Part shown: positions 1 to 10,014 of the stretch, piece by piece
How positions within the stretch are numbered: the first letter of the stretch is position 1
Layout: each line of letters opens with the position of its first letter
From: Flavobacterium cerinum
GTDB taxonomy: Bacteria > Bacteroidota > Bacteroidia > Flavobacteriales > Flavobacteriaceae
Assembly (NCBI RefSeq): GCF_024496085.1
Contig: NZ_CP101751.1
Location: 2,108,001 to 2,172,000 of the forward strand
DNA length: 64,000 bases
Direction of reading: 5' to 3'
The notes under the pieces: model-generated
Told to the model about the DNA's origin: nothing
What the model saw: the letters and a program-made list of their open reading frames with translations, nothing else
The model's database searches: none
Made by a program: the position numbers and the translations under genes

Positions 1-3000
1 CTTTTACTACGGTAGTGGCTGCAGGAGAGGAAGGAATCTGGAAAGTTGAGTTCTTACCGTCCGGATCGGAGACCAGTTCATCAACCCCTGGTGTTACGGA
101 TATCGCAGCAGATGCCAACTGGACACAAGGAACAAATACCGAGCTTATTGCAGCCTGGGATGTATCGGTTCGAAACAGTACGAACACAGCCTGGTTAAAT
201 GGTAGGGTATATACCAATATCTTAAACCTGCATATTTCAGGATCGTCCTTTTTAGCTAATAAGGCTTTCTATGGTAATATGTATGTATTAACACGTGACG
301 GTATTGCGTATCGTGTTACGAATAACGGATCTAATGGAGTAGGATTTACTTTTTTTGTAAATAATAAAGGATTCCTGACAGCTACGGGAGATCCGTCTTA
401 TAAAAGTTTGAATATTTCAGACCCGACTGATGCGCAGTTCCGGATTCATGATCCGAGAAGCCAGGATTCAGGGTCGAATGTAACGCACAAGATTTTTTAT
501 TCTAAACCGGCAGTGGATTTACCTTCAAGTGCCAGTATTAGCGGAGGAACAACATGGCTGAAAAATGCAGTTTTAACCCCTACAGCTTCTAATATTACCT
601 ATACCGGAGTAGAAGGAACACCGGATTTATCAGGTAATAAAGGAGCTTATATCGGTTTTGATTCGAACTTGGCGGGAACCTATCGAATTGAGATTATTGG
701 CGGTTTCCCAACCCGAGTTATTAACGGAAACTGTATTGTAGGAACGAATACAGTATATTGGGACGGAAGAGATGGTAGCGGAAATATACTTCCGGCCGGA
801 ACGAATATCGGGGAAATCCGGGTTCAGCTATTCGGAGCCGAAGTACACTTCCCGTTTATCGATATGGAGATTAATCCGGGAGGAATTATAATCGAACAAT
901 TGGATAACAGTTATAATGTATATTCACCAACTAAAGATTTGGTTTATTGGGATGATACGGATGTAACCGGAGGTATGGCAACACACCGATCGAATCCTTT
1001 GGCTTCCGGAAATGCCGGAATTTCCAGTAATACTAACGGACACAAATGGGGATTATATACCTCAGGTAGTAGCGGAAGCGGAAACAGCGGAACCGGATCA
1101 TCCAGTTTTGGAAATGAGAAATCAATGGATACCTGGAGTTTCGTTCCGGGTGAAGTGATTGTTAAAACATTGGATGTTGTTGTGGCAGCCGCCGATTTAG
1201 AGGTGGTGAGTGTTGTCCCTTCAACTACAACGGTTATTGCCGGGCAAAATATGAGTTATACGGTAACGGTGAATAACAACGGACCAAGTGCAGTTACCGG
1301 AGCAGGATTTAATTTTATAGTACCGGCCGGATTTACAATTAATACGGTAACGTATGTAAATAGTCAGGGAACGGTTGTTGTAGTAAATGGTACGATTGAT
1401 CCGGTAACCGGAAATTATACGGCTAATCTGGATATGACAAATGGTGGTCAGGTAGTATTTACAATTAACGGAACTGTGAGTCCGACAGCGGGCGGACAAC
1501 CGTTAACAGTAGAAGCAAGTATTATTCGACCGGCGGATGTAACCGATCCCGATGCAACAAATCCGGGAACGAACCCGCCAACTGATCCGCATTTGGAGTG
1601 TTTAAACGGAACAGCTGTGGAAAATTGTAACAATATCAAATACAATACAATTACACCAATCGTTGCTGCTGATTTAGCGGTGACAAAAACGGCGAGTAAC
1701 ATGACACCGTCTGTAGGGGATCAGATTACTTTTACGATAACGGCGACAAATAACGGTGCCGGAAATGCAACAGGAGTTCAGGTGGTAGAACAGCTACCAA
1801 CCGGATATACCTATGTATCTTCCACAACAACTGCGGGTACTTTTAACCATGTAGCCGGTTTATGGACGATTGGTAACTTGACAAACGGTCAATCACAAAC
1901 TTTAACCGTTACGGTTACAGTAAATGCTACCGGTATTTATACTAATAATGCTATTGTTTCAGGAAATGAGAATGATCCTAATCCAACTAATAATACAGCG
2001 ACAAGTACGCCAACAAGAGCGATTAGCGTTGTAGTAGCAGAAAACGATAGTGCAACAAACATCAACGGAACAACAGGCGCAACAAACGTAGTTAATGTAT
2101 ATACAAATGATACCTTAAACGGCACAGCAGTTGTACCGTCAGAAGTAATTTTGACAACAACAGTTCCGAACCCGAACTTAGTATTAAATCCGAATGGAAA
2201 TATAGACGTGATTCCGGGTACACCGGCAGGAACGTATACGTTGACGTATCAGATTTGTGAAGTATTGAATCCGACCAATTGTGATACAGCAGTTGTAAGT
2301 GTAACAGTTGTAGCACCGGTTATCAATGCCGAAAATGATAGTGCAACGAACATCAACGGAACAACGGGAGCAACAAACGTAGTTAATGTATATACGAATG
2401 ATACCTTAAACGGCACAGCAGTTGTACCGTCAGAAGTAATTTTAACAACAACAGTTCCGAACCCGAATTTAGTATTAAATCCGAATGGAAATATAGACGT
2501 AATTCCGGGTACACCGGCAGGAACGTATACGTTGACGTATCAGATTTGTGAAGTATTGAACCCGACCAATTGTGATACAGCAGTTGTAAGTGTAACAGTT
2601 GTGGCACCGGTTATCAATGCCGAAAATGATAGTGCGACGAACATCAACGGAACAACAGGCGCAACAAACGTAGTTAATGTATATACGAATGATACATTAA
2701 ACGGCACAGCAGTTGTACCGTCAGAAGTAATTTTGACAACAACAGTTCCGAACCCGAACTTAGTATTAAATCCGAATGGAAATATAGACGTGATTCCGGG
2801 TACACCGGCAGGAACGTATACGTTGACGTATCAGATTTGTGAAGTATTGAATCCGACCAATTGTGATACAGCAGTTGTAAGTGTGACAGTTGTAGCACCG
2901 GTTATCAATGCCGAAAATGATAGTGCAACGAACATCAACGGAACAACAGGCGCTACGAATGTGGTTAATGTTTATACAAATGATACCTTAAACGGCACAG

Positions 3001-6000
3001 CAGTTGTACCGTCAGAAGTAATTTTGACAACAACAGTTCCGAACCCGAACTTAGTATTAAATCCGAATGGAAATATAGACGTGATTCCGGGTACACCGGC
3101 AGGAACGTATACGTTGACGTATCAGATTTGTGAAGTATTGAATCCGACCAATTGTGATACAGCAGTTGTAAGTGTAACAGTTGTAGCACCGGTTATCAAT
3201 GCCGAAAATGATAGTGCAACGAACATCAACGGAACAACAGGCGCTACGAATGTGGTGAATGTATATACGAATGATACATTAAACGGCACAGCAGTTGTAC
3301 CGTCAGAAGTGATTTTAACAACAACAGTTCCGAACCCGAACTTAGTATTAAATCCGAATGGAAATGTAGATGTGATTCCGGGTACACCGGCAGGAACGTA
3401 TACGTTGACGTATCAGATTTGTGAAGTGTTGAATCCAACTAATTGTGATACAGCAGTTGTAAGTGTAACAGTTGTAGCACCGGTTATCAATGCCGAAAAT
3501 GATAGTGCGACAAACATCAACGGAACGACAGGCGCAACAAACGTAGTTAATGTATATACGAATGATGCATTAAACGGAATAGCAGTTGTACCGTCAGAAG
3601 TGATTTTGACAACAACAGTTCCGAATCCGAACTTAGTATTAAATCCGAATGGAAATGTAGATGTGATTCCGGGTACACCTGGAGGAACATACACATTAAC
3701 CTATCAGATTTGTGAAGTATTGAACCCGACCAATTGTGATACAGCAGTTGTAAGTGTAACAGTTGTGGCACCGGTTATCAATGCCGAAAACGATAGTGCA
3801 ACGAACATCAACGGAACAACAGGCGCAACAAACGTAGTTAATGTATATACGAATGATACATTAAACGGAATAGCAGTTGTACCGTCAGAAGTGATTTTGA
3901 CAACAACAGTTCCGAATCCGAACTTAGTATTAAATCCGAATGGAAATGTAGATGTGATTCCGGGTACACCTGGAGGAACATACACATTAACCTATCAGAT
4001 TTGTGAAGTGTTGAATCCAACTAATTGTGATACAGCAGTTGTAACGGTTTTTGTTATGGAACCGGAACTAACGTTGACTAAAGATGCTATCAGTGGTACA
4101 TATGATAGTGTTGGAGATCTAATTCAATATACATTAGTAGTAACTAATACAGGAAATGTAACGGTTAGTAATATGACAATAACAGATGCCAATGCAGATG
4201 CAGGTAGTATTTCTCCTGCTACAATTAGTACTTTGGCACAAGGGCAGAGCGTTACGGTTACGGCAACACATACGGTAACTCAAGCGGATCTGAACAATGG
4301 ATTTGTTCGAAATTTAGCAACTGTTACAGGAGAAGATCCTAATGGAGGTCCGGTTACAGATGAATCGGAAGATCCGACTAATCCGTCACAACCGGGAAAT
4401 AGTGGATATGATCCGACTTGTCCGAAGTGTACAATTACAAACTTGACACAAAATCCTGCAATTGCTTTAGTAAAAACAGCGGTATTTAACGATACCAATG
4501 CGGATACTTACGCACAGGTTGGTGAAACGATTACGTATACTTTTACAGTAACCAACACGGGTAACGTAACGGTTAACGGATTAGTGATCAACGATGCATT
4601 AATCGGAGTAGCGAATTTATCGGTTAACCCTGCTATATTAGCACCGGGTGCTATCGGAACAGCTACAGCGACTTATACGCTAACTCAGGCAGATATTAAT
4701 AACGGACAAATTAGTAACACGGCAGTTGCAAGTGGTACATCTCCGCAAGGTGATCCTGTAGAGGATACATCGGGAACCAGTACGACCAACGATACGCCAA
4801 CAGTTACTACTTTACCGCAAAACCCTGCGATTGCTTTAGTAAAAACAGCGGTATTTAATGATACCAATGCGGATACTTACGCACAGGTTGGTGAAACAAT
4901 CACTTATACTTTTACAGTAACCAATACGGGTAACGTAACGGTTAACGGATTAGTGATCAATGATGCATTAATCGGAGTAGCGAATCTATCAGTAACACCG
5001 GCTACATTAGCACCGGGTGCGATTGGAACGGCTACAGCGACCTATACGCTAACCCAGGCAGATATTAATAACGGTCAGATTAGTAATACGGCAGTTGCAA
5101 GTGGAACGTCTCCACAAGGTGATCCTGTAGAGGATACATCAGGAACAAGTACGACCAACGATACGCCAACAGTTACAACTTTACCGCAAAACCCTGCGAT
5201 AGCTTTAGTAAAAACAGCGGTATTTAACGATACCAATGCGGATACATATGCACAGGTTGGTGAAACAATCACCTATACTTTTACGGTAACTAATACAGGA
5301 AACGTAACGATTAACGGATTAGTGATCAACGATGCATTAATCGGAGTAGCGAATTTATCGGTAACACCGGCTACATTAGCACCGGGTGCGATTGGAACGG
5401 CTACAGCGACTTATACGCTAACCCAGGCAGATATTAATAACGGTCAGATTAGTAATACAGCTGTTGCAAGTGGTACGTCTCCGCAAGGTGATCCTGTAGA
5501 GGATACATCAGGAACAAGTACAACGAACGATACGCCTACGGTTACAACTTTACCACAAAACCCTGCTATTGCTTTAGTAAAAACAGCGGTATTTAACGAT
5601 ATCAATGCGGATACTTACGCACAGGTTGGTGAAACAATCACCTATACTTTTACGGTAACCAACACGGGTAATGTAACAGTTAACGGATTAGTGATCAACG
5701 ATGCATTAATCGGAGTAGCGAATTTATCGGTAACCCCTGCTACATTAGCACCGGGTGCTATCGGAACGGCTACAGCGACTTATACGCTAACTCAGGCAGA
5801 TGTTAATAACGGACAAATTAGTAACACGGCAGTTGCAAGTGGTACATCTCCACAAGGTGATCCTGTAGAGGATACATCAGGAACAAGTACGACCAACGAT
5901 ACGCCAACAGTTACAACTTTACCGCAAAACCCTGCTATTGCTTTAGTAAAAACAGCGGTATTTAACGATACCAATGCGGATACTTATGCTCAGGTTGGTG

Positions 6001-9000
6001 AAACAATCACCTATACTTTTACGGTAACCAACACAGGAAACGTAACGGTTAACGGATTAGTGATCAACGATGCATTAATCGGAGTAGCGAATTTATCGGT
6101 TAACCCTGCTATATTAGCACCGGGTGCTATCGGAACAGCTACAGCGACTTATACGCTAACTCAGGCAGATATTAATAACGGACAAATTAGTAATACGGCA
6201 GTTGCAAGTGGAACGTCTCCACAAGGTGATCCTGTAGAGGATACATCAGGAACGAGTACAACGAACGATACGCCTACGGTTACAACTTTACCGCAAAACC
6301 CTGCGATTGCTTTAGTAAAAACAGCGGTATTTAACGATACCAATGCGGATACATATGCACAGGTTGGTGAAACAATCACCTATACTTTTACGGTAACTAA
6401 TACAGGAAACGTAACGATTAACGGATTAGTGATCAACGATGCATTAATCGGAGTAGCGAATTTATCGGTTAACCCTGCTACATTAGCACCGGGTGCTATC
6501 GGAACAGCTACAGCGACTTATACGCTAACTCAGGCAGATATTAATAACGGTCAGATTAGTAATACGGCTGTTGCAAGTGGTACGTCTCCACAAGGTGATC
6601 CTGTAGAGGATACATCAGGAACGAGTACAACGAACGATACGCCTACGGTTACAACTTTACCGCAAAACCCTGCTATTGCTTTAGTAAAAACAGCGGTATT
6701 TAATGATACCAATGCGGATACATATGCTCAGGTTGGTGAAACAATCACCTATACTTTTACGGTAACCAACACAGGAAACGTAACGGTTAACGGATTAGTG
6801 ATCAACGATGCATTAATCGGAGTAGCGAATTTATCGGTAACCCCTGCTACATTAGCACCGGGAGCGATCGGAACGGCTACAGCGACTTATACACTAACCC
6901 AGGCAGATATTAATAACGGTCAGATTAGTAACACGGCAGTTGCAAGTGGTACATCTCCGCAAGGTGATCCTGTAGAGGATACATCAGGAACAAGTACAAC
7001 GAACGATACGCCAACGGTTACAACTTTACCGCAAAACCCTGCGATTGCTTTAGTAAAAACAGCGGTATTTAATGATACCAATGCGGATACATATGCTCAG
7101 GTTGGTGAAACAATCACCTATACTTTTACGGTAACCAACACGGGTAATGTAACAGTTAACGGATTAGTGATCAACGATGCATTAATCGGAGTAGCGAATT
7201 TATCGGTAACCCCTGCTACATTAGCACCGGGTGCAATCGGAACGGCTACAGCGACTTATACACTAACCCAGGCAGATATTAATAACGGTCAGATTAGTAA
7301 CACGGCAGTTGCAAGTGGTACGTCTCCGCAAGGTGATCCTGTAGAGGATACATCGGGAACCAGTACGACTAACGATACGCCTACGGTTACAACTTTACCG
7401 CAAAACCCTGCGATTGCTTTAGTAAAAACAGCGGTATTCAACGATACCAATGCGGATACATATGCACAGGTTGGTGAAACGATCACCTATACTTTTACGG
7501 TAACCAACACGGGTAACGTAACGGTTAACGGATTAGTGATCAACGATGCATTAATCGGAGTAGCGAATTTATCAGTAACACCGGCTACATTAGCACCGGG
7601 TGCTATCGGAACAGCTACAGCGACTTATACGCTAACCCAGGCAGATGTTAATAACGGTCAGATTAGTAATACGGCAGTTGCAAGTGGTACATCTCCGCAA
7701 GGTGATCCTGTAGAGGATACATCAGGAACAAGTACGACCAACGATACGCCAACAGTTACAACTTTACCGCAAAACCCTGCTATTGCTTTAGTAAAAACAG
7801 CGGTATTTAATGATACCAATGCGGATACTTACGCACAGGTTGGTGAAACAATCACCTATACTTTTACGGTAACCAACACGGGTAATGTAACGGTTAACGG
7901 ATTAGTGATCAACGATGCATTAATCGGAGTAGCGAATTTATCGGTTAACCCTGTTATATTAGCACCGGGTGCGATTGGAACGGCTACAGCGACTTATACG
8001 CTAACCCAGGCAGATATTAATAACGGTCAGATTAGTAATACAGCTGTTGCAAGTGGAACGTCTCCACAAGGTGATCCTGTAGAGGATACTTCGGGAACAA
8101 GTACGACCAACGATACGCCAACAGTTACAACTTTACCGCAAAACCCTGCGATTGCTTTAGTAAAAACAGCGGTATTTAACGATACCAATGCGGATACTTA
8201 CGCACAGGTTGGTGAAACGATTACGTATACTTTTACAGTAACCAACACGGGTAACGTAACGGTTAACGGATTAGTGATCAACGATGCATTAATCGGAGTA
8301 GCGAATTTATCGGTTAACCCTGCTATATTAGCACCGGGTGCTATCGGAACAGCTACAGCGACTTATACGCTAACTCAGGCAGATATTAATAACGGACAAA
8401 TTAGTAACACGGCAGTTGCAAGTGGTACATCTCCGCAAGGTGATCCTGTAGAGGATACATCGGGAACCAGTACAACCAACGATACGCCAACAGTTACTAC
8501 TTTACCGCAAAACCCTGCGATTGCTTTAGTAAAAACAGCGGTATTTAATGATACCAATGCGGATACTTACGCACAGGTTGGTGAAACAATCACTTATACT
8601 TTTACAGTAACCAATACGGGTAACGTAACGGTTAACGGATTAGTGATCAATGATGCATTAATCGGAGTAGCGAATCTATCAGTAACACCGGCTACATTAG
8701 CACCGGGTGCGATTGGAACGGCTACAGCGACCTATACGCTAACCCAGGCAGATATTAATAACGGACAAATTAGTAATACAGCTGTTGCAAGTGGTACATC
8801 TCCGCAAGGTGATCCTGTAGAGGATACATCGGGAACCAGTACAACCAACGATACGCCTACGGTTACGATTTTACCGCAAAATCCACAATTGGCATTATAC
8901 AAAGACGGAACGTATCAGGATACTAACGGTGACGGTGTTGTAAATGCGGGTGATACCATTGCCTATACATTTACCGTTTCAAATACCGGAAATGTGACGA

Positions 9001-9962
9001 TTACCAATATCACGATTAGTGATCCTATCGTGACGGTTACCGGCGGACCTTTAAGTAGTCTGGAACCGGGAATGACGAATAGTACAACTTTTACAGCTAT
9101 GTATACGATTACACAGGCTGATATCGATGAAGGTGCAGTGTATAACCTGGCTTTTGTTGAAGGAACTGCTCCTGATGGAAGTACAGTTGTAGACGATTCG
9201 GAAGATCCGACACCAATAGATCCGAATGATCCGTTAATTGATCCTGCTTGTCCGGATTGTACCGTAACACCATTAATACAAACGCCAAGTATTGCTTTAA
9301 TCAAAACAGGTGTGTTTAATGATAATAACCATGACGGAATTGCTCAGGCCGGTGAAACGATTACTTATAGTTTTACAGTAACCAATACGGGTAATACAAG
9401 CTTGTCGAATGTAACAATTACTGATCCGCTACCGGGTGTGGTGGTAACAGGCGGACCGATCAATCTGGCTGTAGGAGCAAGCGATAGTACGACATTTACT
9501 GCTGTATATGTGATTACTCAGGCTGATATCATTGCCGGTTCGGTTAGTAACCAGGCATTTGTAAACGGAACAAGTCCGCAGGGAGAAGTGGTAACCGATA
9601 GTTCGGATGATCATGATCTGGTAGGAAATAATCCGACAGTTATCACAGTAAACGGTTGTACGATTAATGTATTCAACGCGGTTTCTCCAAACGGAGACGG
9701 TAGCAACGACATCTTATATATTGCAGGTATCGAGTGTTATCCGAATAATGAAGTGCTGATCTTTAACCGTTGGGGTGTTCAGGTTTTCGAAACCAAAGGA
9801 TACAACAATAACGATAAAGTATTTAAAGGATATTCTGATGGAAGAGCGACAATCAGCTCATCAGAACCATTGCCGGACGGAACTTATTTCTATATATTGA
9901 AATATACGACTGCTGACGGAGCAACTCAGGAGAAAAACGGATACTTGTATATTACTAGATAA
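1..9962 (+). CDS. Giant repeat-rich surface adhesin with type B T9SS C-terminal domain (5' end outside window)
   Basis: The frame is open through the left edge, so the true start and signal peptide lie upstream; a GTG at 15 is only the first possible in-window start. Counting from that GTG: a beta-rich unique region (about 1-395), two DUF11-type modules (about 400-670), seven 97-aa repeats (676-1346), one diverged DUF11 module, twelve near-identical 123-aa DUF11-type repeats (1480-2955), two diverged copies, then a gliding-motility-type C-terminal domain (about 3215-3315) with the usual VSPNGDG, IFNRWG and DGTYFY blocks. Type B domains of this family direct export through T9SS with a SprF-like partner, and such a gene follows directly. 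SprB-like mobile adhesins have this design, so a role in gliding, attachment or biofilm is inferred. The ligand is unknown. Confidence 0.93.
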   Translation, partial: FTTVVAAGEEGIWKVEFLPSGSETSSSTPGVTDIAADANWTQGTNTELIAAWDVSVRNSTNTAWLNGRVYTNILNLHISGSSFLANKAFYGNMYVLTRDGIAYRVTNNGSNGVGFTFFVNNKGFLTATGDPSYKSLNISDPTDAQFRIHDPRSQDSGSNVTHKIFYSKPAVDLPSSASISGGTTWLKNAVLTPTASNITYTGVEGTPDLSGNKGAYIGFDSNLAGTYRIEIIGGFPTRVINGNCIVGTNTVYWDGRDGSGNILPAGTNIGEIRVQLFGAEVHFPFIDMEINPGGIIIEQLDNSYNVYSPTKDLVYWDDTDVTGGMATHRSNPLASGNAGISSNTNGHKWGLYTSGSSGSGNSGTGSSSFGNEKSMDTWSFVPGEVIVKTLDVVVAAADLEVVSVVPSTTTVIAGQNMSYTVTVNNNGPSAVTGAGFNFIVPAGFTINTVTYVNSQGTVVVVNGTIDPVTGNYTANLDMTNGGQVVFTINGTVSPTAGGQPLTVEASIIRPADVTDPDATNPGTNPPTDPHLECLNGTAVENCNNIKYNTITPIVAADLAVTKTASNMTPSVGDQITFTITATNNGAGNATGVQVVEQLPTGYTYVSSTTTAGTFNHVAGLWTIGNLTNGQSQTLTVTVTVNATGIYTNNAIVSGNENDPNPTNNTATSTPTRAISVVVAENDSATNINGTTGATNVVNVYTNDTLNGTAVVPSEVILTTTVPNPNLVLNPNGNIDVIPGTPAGTYTLTYQICEVLNPTNCDTAVVSVTVVAPVINAENDSATNINGTTGATNVVNVYTNDTLNGTAVVPSEVILTTTVPNPNLVLNPNGNIDVIPGTPAGTYTLTYQICEVLNPTNCDTAVVSVTVVAPVINAENDSATNINGTTGATNVVNVYTNDTLNGTAVVPSEVILTTTVPNPNLVLNPNGNIDVIPGTPAGTYTLTYQICEVLNPTNCDTAVVSVTVVAPVINAENDSATNINGTTGATNVVNVYTNDTLNGTAVVPSEVILTTTVPNPNLVLNPNGNIDVIPGTPAGTYTLTYQICEVLNPTNCDTAVVSVTVVAPVINAENDSATNINGTTGATNVVNVYTNDTLNGTAVVPSEVILTTTVPNPNLVLNPNGNVDVIPGTPAGTYTLTYQICEVLNPTNCDTAVVSVTVVAPVINAENDSATNINGTTGATNVVNVYTNDALNGIAVVPSEVILTTTVPNPNLVLNPNGNVDVIPGTPGGTYTLTYQICEVLNPTNCDTAVVSVTVVAPVINAENDSATNINGTTGATNVVNVYTNDTLNGIAVVPSEVILTTTVPNPNLVLNPNGNVDVIPGTPGGTYTLTYQICEVLNPTNCDTAVVTVFVMEPELTLTKDAISGTYDSVGDLIQYTLVVTNTGNVTVSNMTITDANADAGSISPATISTLAQGQSVTVTATHTVTQADLNNGFVRNLATVTGEDPNGGPVTDESEDPTNPSQPGNSGYDPTCPKCTITNLTQNPAIALVKTAVFNDTNADTYAQVGETITYTFTVTNTGNVTVNGLVINDALIGVANLSVNPAILAPGAIGTATATYTLTQADINNGQISNTAVASGTSPQGDPVEDTSGTSTTNDTPTVTTLPQNPAIALVKTAVFNDTNADTYAQVGETITYTFTVTNTGNVTVNGLVINDALIGVANLSVTPATLAPGAIGTATATYTLTQADINNGQISNTAVASGTSPQGDPVEDTSGTSTTNDTPTVTTLPQNPAIALVKTAVFNDTNADTYAQVGETITYTFTVTNTGNVTINGLVINDALIGVANLSVTPATLAPGAIGTATATYTLTQADINNGQISNTAVASGTSPQGDPVEDTSGTSTTNDTPTVTTLPQNPAIALVKTAVFNDINADTYAQVGETITYTFTVTNTGNVTVNGLVINDALIGVANLSVTPATLAPGAIGTATATYTLTQADVNNGQISNTAVASGTSPQGDPVEDTSGTSTTNDTPTVTTLPQNPAIALVKTAVFNDTNADTYAQVGETITYTFTVTNTGNVTVNGLVINDALIGVANLSVNPAILAPGAIGTATATYTLTQADINNGQISNTAVASGTSPQGDPVEDTSGTSTTNDTPTVTTLPQNPAIALVKTAVFNDTNADTYAQVGETITYTFTVTNTGNVTINGLVINDALIGVANLSVNPATLAPGAIGTATATYTLTQADINNGQISNTAVASGTSPQGDPVEDTSGTSTTNDTPTVTTLPQNPAIALVKTAVFNDTNADTYAQVGETITYTFTVTNTGNVTVNGLVINDALIGVANLSVTPATLAPGAIGTATATYTLTQADINNGQISNTAVASGTSPQGDPVEDTSGTSTTNDTPTVTTLPQNPAIALVKTAVFNDTNADTYAQVGETITYTFTVTNTGNVTVNGLVINDALIGVANLSVTPATLAPGAIGTATATYTLTQADINNGQISNTAVASGTSPQGDPVEDTSGTSTTNDTPTVTTLPQNPAIALVKTAVFNDTNADTYAQVGETITYTFTVTNTGNVTVNGLVINDALIGVANLSVTPATLAPGAIGTATATYTLTQADVNNGQISNTAVASGTSPQGDPVEDTSGTSTTNDTPTVTTLPQNPAIALVKTAVFNDTNADTYAQVGETITYTFTVTNTGNVTVNGLVINDALIGVANLSVNPVILAPGAIGTATATYTLTQADINNGQISNTAVASGTSPQGDPVEDTSGTSTTNDTPTVTTLPQNPAIALVKTAVFNDTNADTYAQVGETITYTFTVTNTGNVTVNGLVINDALIGVANLSVNPAILAPGAIGTATATYTLTQADINNGQISNTAVASGTSPQGDPVEDTSGTSTTNDTPTVTTLPQNPAIALVKTAVFNDTNADTYAQVGETITYTFTVTNTGNVTVNGLVINDALIGVANLSVTPATLAPGAIGTATATYTLTQADINNGQISNTAVASGTSPQGDPVEDTSGTSTTNDTPTVTILPQNPQLALYKDGTYQDTNGDGVVNAGDTIAYTFTVSNTGNVTITNITISDPIVTVTGGPLSSLEPGMTNSTTFTAMYTITQADIDEGAVYNLAFVEGTAPDGSTVVDDSEDPTPIDPNDPLIDPACPDCTVTPLIQTPSIALIKTGVFNDNNHDGIAQAGETITYSFTVTNTGNTSLSNVTITDPLPGVVVTGGPINLAVGASDSTTFTAVYVITQADIIAGSVSNQAFVNGTSPQGEVVTDSSDDHDLVGNNPTVITVNGCTINVFNAVSPNGDGSNDILYIAGIECYPNNEVLIFNRWGVQVFETKGYNNNDKVFKGYSDGRATISSSEPLPDGTYFYILKYTTADGATQEKNGYLYITR
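2040..4052 (+). repeat. Seven tandem 291-bp coding repeats (97 aa each)
   Basis: Units start with ENDSATN at 2040, 2331, 2622, 2913, 3204, 3495 and 3786; the last is cut short at its C-terminal end and runs into the next module. Each unit carries a conserved Cys pair in the context YQICEVLNPTNC, so one disulfide per module is possible after export. Copies differ mostly by silent changes. Copies 5-7 share NGNVDV in place of NGNIDV, and copies 6-7 share GIAVV and PGG, so the array has a gradient of similarity toward its 3' end. Confidence 0.97.
4452..8879 (+). repeat. Twelve tandem 369-bp coding repeats (123 aa DUF11-type modules)
   Basis: The exact period is 369 bp: 12 units fill 4452-8879 with no length variation. 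Each unit starts NPAIALVK, carries an FNDTNADTYAQVGE loop and ends near TVTTLPQ. Protein variants are few: VNPAIL or VTPATL, NVTI or NVTV, ADIN or ADVN. Diverged relatives flank the array (about 4050-4451 and 8880-9620). Near-identical DNA over 4.4 kb is a substrate for unequal recombination and a hazard for short-read assembly. Confidence 0.97.
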
Positions 9963-9969
9963 TTGAAAT

Positions 9970-9995
9970 CCCGGGGGAAATCACAGTACCCCGGG
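9970..9995 (+). terminator. GC-rich hairpin between adhesin and porP-like gene
   Basis: CCCGGGG (9970-9976) pairs perfectly with CCCCGGG (9989-9995) around a 12-nt loop, 7 nt after the adhesin stop codon. It is followed by an AT-rich stretch but not by a clean T-run. It could be a partial terminator or an mRNA-stabilising hairpin that sets different expression of the adhesin and downstream genes. Confidence 0.55.
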
Positions 9996-10014
9996 TTTAT
10001 AAAACAAAATAAAA

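Noticed and set aside
2040..8879. Regular repeats that might suggest a CRISPR array or non-coding satellite
   Set aside because: Units are 291 and 369 bp, fully coding in one frame, with no spacers; they are protein repeats.
1221..9614. Numerous open frames on the minus strand inside the adhesin gene, recurring at the repeat period
   Set aside because: They are antisense shadows of the repeats with no ribosome site, promoter or family signature.
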